From Bacteroidales bacterium (GTDB taxonomy: Bacteria > Bacteroidota > Bacteroidia > Bacteroidales > JAAUTT01), in NCBI GenBank assembly GCA_025350365.1, contig JANXXY010000392.1:1-9832 (forward strand): a stretch of 9,832 bases of DNA. The letters are read 5' to 3'. The number at the start of each line of letters is the position of its first letter. Within the stretch, counting starts at the first letter, position 1. Position numbers and translations under genes: made by a program. The notes below the pieces were generated by a model. The model was not told where the DNA came from, searched no databases, and was given only the letters and a program-made list of their open reading frames with translations. Shown piece after piece: positions 5,345 to 9,832 of this stretch.

Positions 5345-6934
5345 TTAATTAGTGTCATAATCAAACCAATCAAAGTCAGCAAATGTTTTACATTTTTCGC
5401 CATTACCAGTAGAATACATACCCAAATAAACCCCTGTAAAGCCACCAGCAACTTCGGACGATAAATACTTTGTCTCCATTTTTCCCAGTTCAATAAAATT
5501 TGGAGAATTTTCCGCCTTAAAACCAAACGAATACCATTCCGCTGTTCCTAATATACGTAAAATAGTCTCACCTTCAGTAAGTTCTATTTTTTTTACGATA
5601 TGTTCCATATTCCCAATTTTTACCCGAAACTTTAAAAAACGCTTATTCCCTTCTTTAGTAATAAAAAGATCGTAGTGATGTTTTTCGTTACTAAAAGCAG
5701 TAATACCGGCTTCATCACTTGATTTAACAGGATTAAAACTTACCTTTGTTGTAGCCGTAAAATTAAAATGTTGTTGACGACGCCCAATAAATGCTGGTGA
5801 TGCCGATTGGCTTAATGTTATAGCATTACCCTTCAACCGCAAAGTTCCTGATTTTTCAGTAAGTGACCATGCTGAATTATCGGGATTACGCAAAAAATTC
5901 CACTGCAAACCCAACTTTGTATCTTTAAAATCATCCCGAATTGGAAGGACAGGCATAGAAATAAGAGGCAATGTTTTAGTTTTTACAATCAATCCGACTG
6001 TATCGCCAGGGCTTACAACAGGCCAACCATCTGTATTCCATATAAATGGCGTTAAAAAGGTTTCACGGCCTAATTGATGAAAATCTCCGCCAGCTTTGCG
6101 AAAAGCTAAAAACACAAGCCACCACGATCCATCGTGAGCCTGAATCATATCGGCATGACCAGTACCTTGAATCTGTTGATTTTGACCTGAAAGTGCACGG
6201 TGAGTGAGAATAGGATTGTCCGGATTCGATTCATAAGGACCCCAAATATTCTTACTTCGGGCAATCGTTTCCATATGTCCATATTCGGTGCCACCTTCTG
6301 CAATCATCAGATAATACCAACCATTAATTTTATAAATATGAGGTGCTTCGGGGTATCTGCCCCCTGTACCACCCCAAATATGTTTTATCTGCGTAATAAG
6401 TTTGCCCGTTTTAATATCAATTTCAGATAAAGCTATACCAGTCTTGCCTTCAGCATTATCGTTGGAGGTCAAATAAATTTTGTTATTATCGTCGAAAAAC
6501 AGCGTTGGATCGATTCCTCCCTGTTTCACCCAAATAGGTTCGGACCATTCACCGGAAGGGTTGGTGGTAGTCACATAAAAATTTCCTCCACCAGTAACAT
6601 TGGTTGTCACCATATAAAAAACACCATTATTGTATCGGATTGTTGGAGCGTAAATTCCACCCGAACTCCAGCAATTATCCAATGGTAATTGCGATTTACG
6701 GGTAAGGCAATAACCTATTTGCTCCCAATGAACTAAATCCTTACTATGATAAACAGGAACACCCGGGAAAAACTCAAATGTACTTGTAACCAGATAGTAA
6801 TCCTCTCCAACTCTACATACGCTTGGGTCGGGATTAAATCCCGGAATTACCGGGTTTCGATAGGTTGTCTGTGAATAAATGCCAGTTACTCCAAAAAACA
6901 GCATTGCCGAAAATAGAAGTTTCTTAAAATTCAT
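5345..6934 (-). CDS. Secreted GH43 glycosidase (beta-xylosidase / alpha-L-arabinofuranosidase type)
   Basis: This 529-residue protein has a signal peptide at 1-21 (MNFKKLLFSAMLFFGVTGIYS, then Q22) without a lipobox cysteine, so it should be a soluble periplasmic or secreted enzyme. The five-bladed propeller follows at about 24-325, with the three GH43 acidic residues visible: D36 as base in NPVIPGFNPDPS, D142 as pKa modulator in GGIDPTLF, and E196 as acid in RYPEAPH. The segments STFEFFPGVPVYHSKDLVHW and HQLGRETFLTPFIW resemble the xylosidase-arabinofuranosidase subfamilies (GH43_10 to GH43_12). Residues from about 335 to 529 form the C-terminal concanavalin-like beta-sandwich (GH43_C2 type), so the architecture is complete. 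It would remove xylose or arabinose side or end residues from oligosaccharides. The gene is divergent from rocD and 226 bp ahead of galK on the same strand. Exact specificity cannot be read from sequence. Confidence 0.93.
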   Translation of the reverse strand: MNFKKLLFSAMLFFGVTGIYSQTTYRNPVIPGFNPDPSVCRVGEDYYLVTSTFEFFPGVPVYHSKDLVHWEQIGYCLTRKSQLPLDNCWSSGGIYAPTIRYNNGVFYMVTTNVTGGGNFYVTTTNPSGEWSEPIWVKQGGIDPTLFFDDNNKIYLTSNDNAEGKTGIALSEIDIKTGKLITQIKHIWGGTGGRYPEAPHIYKINGWYYLMIAEGGTEYGHMETIARSKNIWGPYESNPDNPILTHRALSGQNQQIQGTGHADMIQAHDGSWWLVFLAFRKAGGDFHQLGRETFLTPFIWNTDGWPVVSPGDTVGLIVKTKTLPLISMPVLPIRDDFKDTKLGLQWNFLRNPDNSAWSLTEKSGTLRLKGNAITLSQSASPAFIGRRQQHFNFTATTKVSFNPVKSSDEAGITAFSNEKHHYDLFITKEGNKRFLKFRVKIGNMEHIVKKIELTEGETILRILGTAEWYSFGFKAENSPNFIELGKMETKYLSSEVAGGFTGVYLGMYSTGNGEKCKTFADFDWFDYDTN

Positions 6935-6959
6935 TGGGTAATTAATTGTTTATATAGGC

Positions 6960-6967
6960 CAAATGTA
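6960..6967 (-). promoter_or_regulatory. Candidate -7 box for the GH43 gene
   Basis: TACATTTG on the minus strand matches the Bacteroidota consensus TAnnTTTG exactly. Nineteen bp further upstream is TTTT (6987-6990), three of four matches to the -33 TTTG. Its 3' end is 25 bp before the GH43 start codon, giving a short leader of about 20 nt. The box overlaps one arm of the inverted repeat at 6963-6984. Confidence 0.5.
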
Positions 6968-6984
6968 GATGTTTTCGTCTATAT
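6963..6984. promoter_or_regulatory. Candidate operator: inverted repeat over the GH43 promoter
   Basis: ATGTAGATG (6963-6971) and CGTCTATAT (6976-6984) pair at seven of nine positions around a 4-base TTTT spacer. The repeat covers part of the -7 box and the -33/-7 spacer, the place where a repressor would compete with RNA polymerase. It does not resemble the palindrome before the Nudix regulator, so another regulator would be expected. Confidence 0.4.
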
Positions 6985-7052
6985 TTAAAATATTTTAACA
7001 ATAATGAACTTTGTCATTCTTTAAGTGCTTACAAAATAATTAATTTGATCTA

Positions 7053-7060
7053 TAATTTTG
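7053..7060 (+). promoter_or_regulatory. rocD: Candidate -7 box for rocD
   Basis: TAATTTTG matches TAnnTTTG exactly and would start transcription near 7066, about 63 nt before the rocD start codon. No good -33 TTTG is seen 19 bp upstream. The divergent GH43 box lies about 90 bp to the left, so the two promoters need not overlap. Confidence 0.4.
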
Positions 7061-7129
7061 ATCGAAGCTAAGTTTACATGCTTCAACATCAATTTTCATA
7101 TCAAAATAATACTTTAATAAACTACTAGT

Positions 7130-8344
7130 ATGATACATACTCCGGAAACTTACATGGCACGCGAAGAAGAATACGGCGCCCATAATTATCATCCACTACC
7201 CGTTGTTTTAGAACGCGGTGAAGGCATCTACTTATGGGATGTGGAAGGGAAACGATATTTTGATTTTTTGTCGGCATATTCGGCTGTTAACCAAGGACAT
7301 TGCCATCCAAAAATTATTCAGGCCATGATTGAGCAAGCCAAAAAGCTCACTCTCACATCGAGGGCGTTTTATAACGACGTTCTTGGCGAGTTCGAAGAAT
7401 ACATTACAAAACTCCTCGGATATGACAAAGTATTGCCCATGAACACCGGCGCTGAAGGAGATGAAACGGCTCTGAAACTTTGCCGGAAATGGGCATACAC
7501 CGTGAAAGGAATTCCTGAAAATCAGGCAAAAATTATCGTTTGCGATGGAAATTTTCATGGACGTACAATTACCATTGTTTCTATGTCAAGCGACCCGGAT
7601 TCGTATGGAGGTTTTGGCCCCTTTACACCGGGATTTATAAAGATTCCTTACAATGATATCAATGCATTAACCAAGGCATTGGAAACACCGAATGTTGCAG
7701 GCTTTCTGGTGGAACCGATACAGGGGGAAGCTGGAGTTTTTGTGCCCGATGATGGCTATTTGAAAAAAGCATACGATCTTTGCAAATTCAAAAACGTTCT
7801 TTTCATTGCCGATGAGGTGCAGACAGGTCTCTGCCGGACCGGCCAAATGCTGGCTTGTGACCACGAGGGTGTAAGACCCGATATATTGATTTTGGGAAAG
7901 GCATTGTCCGGTGGGGTTTTGCCCGTATCGGCTGTTTTGGCCGACAACGAAATAATGCTCACCATTAAGCCGGGTGAACATGGCTCTACTTTCGGAGGTA
8001 ATCCTGTGGCAGCCAAAGTTGCTATAGCTGCCCTTCAGGTTCTTAAAGATGAGAAGTTAGCAGAGAATGCAGCCAGACTTGGAGATATGTTTAGAAAAGA
8101 AATTAAAAATATTAAATCTGAGCGTATTGAATTGGTTCGTGGCAAAGGGCTTTTGAATGCAATAGTTGTGAAACCAATGAATGGAAAAACAGCCTGGGAT
8201 ATTTGCCTGGCACTTAAAGAAAATGGTTTGTTAGCCAAACCTACCCATGAACATATCATCCGATTCGCACCTCCTTTGGTAATTAACGAACAACAATTAC
8301 GGGAAGCTGTTGCTATTATTGCTAAAACTATTGAGAGGATGTAA
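7130..8344 (+). CDS. rocD: Ornithine aminotransferase (ornithine-oxo-acid transaminase)
   Basis: This 404-residue class III PLP-dependent aminotransferase moves the delta-amino group of ornithine to 2-oxoglutarate, giving glutamate 5-semialdehyde and linking arginine/ornithine with proline and glutamate metabolism. It can be followed against human OAT with a constant offset of 35 residues: Y20 (human Y55), Y50 (Y85), R145 (R180, in NFHGRT), E200 (E235, in QGEAG) and K257 (K292, the PLP lysine in LGKALSGG) are all present, with D228 of IADEVQTG as the residue facing the pyridine nitrogen. The start at M1 leaves ten residues before the family block EYGAHNYHPLP, which is sensible for a cytoplasmic form. 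MNTGAEGDETA differs slightly from the human MNTGVEAGETA. It is divergent from the GH43 gene and followed after 76 bp by the M13 peptidase. I see no link to the sugar genes. Confidence 0.96.
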   Translation: MIHTPETYMAREEEYGAHNYHPLPVVLERGEGIYLWDVEGKRYFDFLSAYSAVNQGHCHPKIIQAMIEQAKKLTLTSRAFYNDVLGEFEEYITKLLGYDKVLPMNTGAEGDETALKLCRKWAYTVKGIPENQAKIIVCDGNFHGRTITIVSMSSDPDSYGGFGPFTPGFIKIPYNDINALTKALETPNVAGFLVEPIQGEAGVFVPDDGYLKKAYDLCKFKNVLFIADEVQTGLCRTGQMLACDHEGVRPDILILGKALSGGVLPVSAVLADNEIMLTIKPGEHGSTFGGNPVAAKVAIAALQVLKDEKLAENAARLGDMFRKEIKNIKSERIELVRGKGLLNAIVVKPMNGKTAWDICLALKENGLLAKPTHEHIIRFAPPLVINEQQLREAVAIIAKTIERM

Positions 8345-8369
8345 TATAAAAAGAAATTAGAAGTTTAGT

Positions 8370-8381
8370 GGATTCGAATCC
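8370..8381. repeat. 12-bp perfect palindrome GGATTCGAATCC
   Basis: This perfect palindrome lies in the 76-bp spacer between rocD and the M13 peptidase, 26 bp past the rocD stop codon. It resembles a tRNA T-loop but no tRNA surrounds it. It might be a protein site or chance; no U-run makes it a terminator. Confidence 0.25.
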
Positions 8382-8406
8382 CGAAATTATGAAATAATTT
8401 GAATTT

Positions 8407-8414
8407 TAAATTTG
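8407..8414 (+). promoter_or_regulatory. Candidate -7 box immediately before the M13 peptidase gene
   Basis: TAAATTTG matches TAnnTTTG exactly and ends only six bases before the ATG at 8421. If used, transcription would begin at or within a base or two of the start codon, giving a leaderless or nearly leaderless mRNA. No -33 TTTG is seen at the right distance, and the AT-rich context makes chance matches easy. Confidence 0.25.
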
Positions 8415-8420
8415 TAAAAT

Positions 8421-9832
8421 ATGAATCAAAAAATCATCGCATCATTTATGGCCACAGCAATTGTTCTTTTTAGTTGTACCGAAAAGAAAAAAAATTCAGT
8501 ACCCGGCTTTGATCTGGCTAATCTGGATACAACGATAAATCCGGTAGCGGATTTTTACATGTATACAAACGGTGGATGGCTTAAAAACCATCCGATGCCT
8601 GCCGAATATAGCCGTTATGGCTCGTTTGACAAACTTGGTGAAGAAAACGACAAAAAGGTTCGTGAATTGGTTGAAGATCTTGCAAAACAGCAGCATGATG
8701 TTGGATCGATTGCTCAAAAAATCGGATATTTTGTAGCGGCAGGCATGGACACTTTGAAAATCGAAAAAGAAGGTATCAATCCGTTAAAACCTGAGTTAGA
8801 AAAAATTCAGAAAGCTTCGTCAATAAAGGATATTCAAGGCCTTATTGCCTATTACCATTCGATGGACATTAATCCTTTGTTCTCATTTTATGGAGAATCG
8901 GATAGTAAAAACAGTGAAATGGTGATTACTCAGCTTGCTCAGGGCGGTTTAGGTTTGGGAGACCGTGACTATTATGTTGGAACCGATTCTCATTCAAAAG
9001 AAATTCAAACCGAATATATAAAGCATATTGTTAAGATGCTTGGTTTTGCCGGCTATACAAAAGAAGCTGAATCATGGTCGAAACAGATTATGTTATTAGA
9101 AACCCGGCTTGCCAAAGCCTCAAAAACCCGTTTGGAATTGCGTGATCCTGAAAGCAATTACCATAAAATGAAACTCATGGATGTGCAGACCCTTGCACCG
9201 AACTATGATTGGACGGCTTATTTCTCCACAGTTGGATTATCGATACCGGGAGATATTAATGTATGTCAGCCTGAGTTTTTTAAAGAAGTAAATAACATAT
9301 TGAAAAACAATTCAATAGATGATTGGAAAGCTTACCTCACCTGGACTCTGATTGACAACATGGCTCCTTATTTAAGCTCGGAATTCACTAACCAAAACTT
9401 CGAGTTTAACGGAAAATTCATGTCTGGCAAAAAAATAATTCTTCCACGGTGGCGTCGGGTTCTAAATACCACAAACGGCACTATCGGAGAAGCTCTTGGA
9501 CAATTGTATGTGAAAAAATATTTTCCGGCATCATCCAAAGAACGGATGCTTAAGCTGGTTGAAAACCTGCGGGTTGCTCTTAGTGAGCGAATCAATGGCT
9601 TGGTTTGGATGGGCGATTCAACCAAAGTTAAGGCTCAGGAGAAGTTAAAAGCCATTACCGTTAAAATTGGATACCCTGATAAATGGCGCGACTACTCTAA
9701 TTTACAGATTGATAAAGATTCTTATGTTTTAAATGTACTGAAAGGCCGTAAATTTAATTTCGATTTTAATGTTAGCTTGATAAACAAACCTGTGGATCGA
9801 ACCCTTTGGGGCATGACACCACAAACAGTTAA
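8421..9832 (+). CDS. M13-family (neprilysin-like) metallopeptidase lipoprotein (partial, N-terminal part)
   Basis: The frame opens at the ATG at 8421 and remains open to the right edge, giving 470 codons of a family that is usually about 680 residues. Residues 1-19 form a lipoprotein signal peptide ending in LFSC, so Cys19 is probably acylated; the bases after it encode TEKKK, which lacks a clear acidic Bacteroidota surface-export signal, so a periplasmic-facing anchor is more likely. The M13 N-terminal domain is recognisable in VADFYMYTNGGWLKNHPMP, YGSFDKLGEEND, QLAQGGLGLGDRDYYVG, LETRLAKASKTRLELRDP, YNLM-like region NYHKMKLMD, and later NTTNGTIGEALGQLYVKKYF near 350-370. The HExxH zinc site and the catalytic glutamates should lie beyond the edge. 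Members cleave oligopeptides. It follows rocD on the same strand with 76 bp between them. Family assignment is firm; substrate is unknown. Confidence 0.92.
   Translation, partial: MNQKIIASFMATAIVLFSCTEKKKNSVPGFDLANLDTTINPVADFYMYTNGGWLKNHPMPAEYSRYGSFDKLGEENDKKVRELVEDLAKQQHDVGSIAQKIGYFVAAGMDTLKIEKEGINPLKPELEKIQKASSIKDIQGLIAYYHSMDINPLFSFYGESDSKNSEMVITQLAQGGLGLGDRDYYVGTDSHSKEIQTEYIKHIVKMLGFAGYTKEAESWSKQIMLLETRLAKASKTRLELRDPESNYHKMKLMDVQTLAPNYDWTAYFSTVGLSIPGDINVCQPEFFKEVNNILKNNSIDDWKAYLTWTLIDNMAPYLSSEFTNQNFEFNGKFMSGKKIILPRWRRVLNTTNGTIGEALGQLYVKKYFPASSKERMLKLVENLRVALSERINGLVWMGDSTKVKAQEKLKAITVKIGYPDKWRDYSNLQIDKDSYVLNVLKGRKFNFDFNVSLINKPVDRTLWGMTPQTV

Noticed and set aside
7232..8259. Several minus-strand open frames opposite rocD
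   Set aside because: They are antisense shadows of a highly conserved aminotransferase and have no plausible start context or domains.
8365..8386. Sequence like a tRNA T-arm (GTGGATTCGAATCCCG) after rocD
   Set aside because: No acceptor, D or anticodon arm is present around it, and the G53-C61 pair of a real T-arm would be A-C. It is better described as a short palindrome.
1..9832. CRISPR array, insertion sequence, phage or integrated element
   Set aside because: No regularly spaced repeats, transposase, integrase or terminal repeats were seen, and gene content and base use look uniform.

Overview
The window reads as chromosomal DNA from a member of the Bacteroidota, most likely a saccharolytic Bacteroidales or Marinilabiliales relative. 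The reasons are the low GC content, intergenic spacers that are AT-rich and lack Shine-Dalgarno sequences, several matches to the Bacteroidota -7 promoter box (TAnnTTTG), secreted glycosidases with short N-terminal signals, and a degenerate-Nudix sugar regulator of the kind known from Bacteroides. No mobile element, CRISPR array, rRNA or tRNA gene was found.

Left part (1-6934, all on the minus strand), in transcription order: a secreted GH43 glycosidase (5345-6934); galactokinase (3835-5118); aldose 1-epimerase (2687-3739); a FucP/GluP-type MFS sugar transporter (1439-2665) that ends at a clear intrinsic terminator (1393-1422); a Nudix-fold transcriptional regulator resembling AraR (555-1280); and the N-terminal third of a secreted GH51 alpha-L-arabinofuranosidase that runs off the left edge (1-508). 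Together they suggest a pentose/galactose module. The GH43 and GH51 enzymes release arabinose or xylose from arabinan, arabinoxylan or arabinogalactan in the periplasm. The transporter imports a hexose, the mutarotase converts the anomer, and galactokinase makes galactose 1-phosphate. The Nudix protein has lost its catalytic glutamates and probably senses a sugar. Its gene is preceded by a 19-bp near-perfect palindrome just downstream of a -7-like box, the expected place for an autoregulatory operator.

Middle (6935-7129): a divergent intergenic region. It carries a -7 box for the GH43 gene overlapped by a 22-bp inverted repeat, and a separate -7 box for the rightward gene.

Right part (7130-9832, plus strand): ornithine aminotransferase (rocD), with every key active-site residue of the human enzyme recognisable, then the N-terminal two thirds of an M13 (neprilysin-family) lipoprotein metallopeptidase cut by the right edge before its zinc site. 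These two look like ordinary housekeeping genes unrelated to the sugar cluster.

The genes belong to known families and I see no wholly new system. The points that deserve attention are regulatory (the candidate operators and leader elements) and variant residues in the galactokinase and the transporter. No gene-free stretch exceeds 300 bases; the longest are 5119-5344 and 6935-7129.
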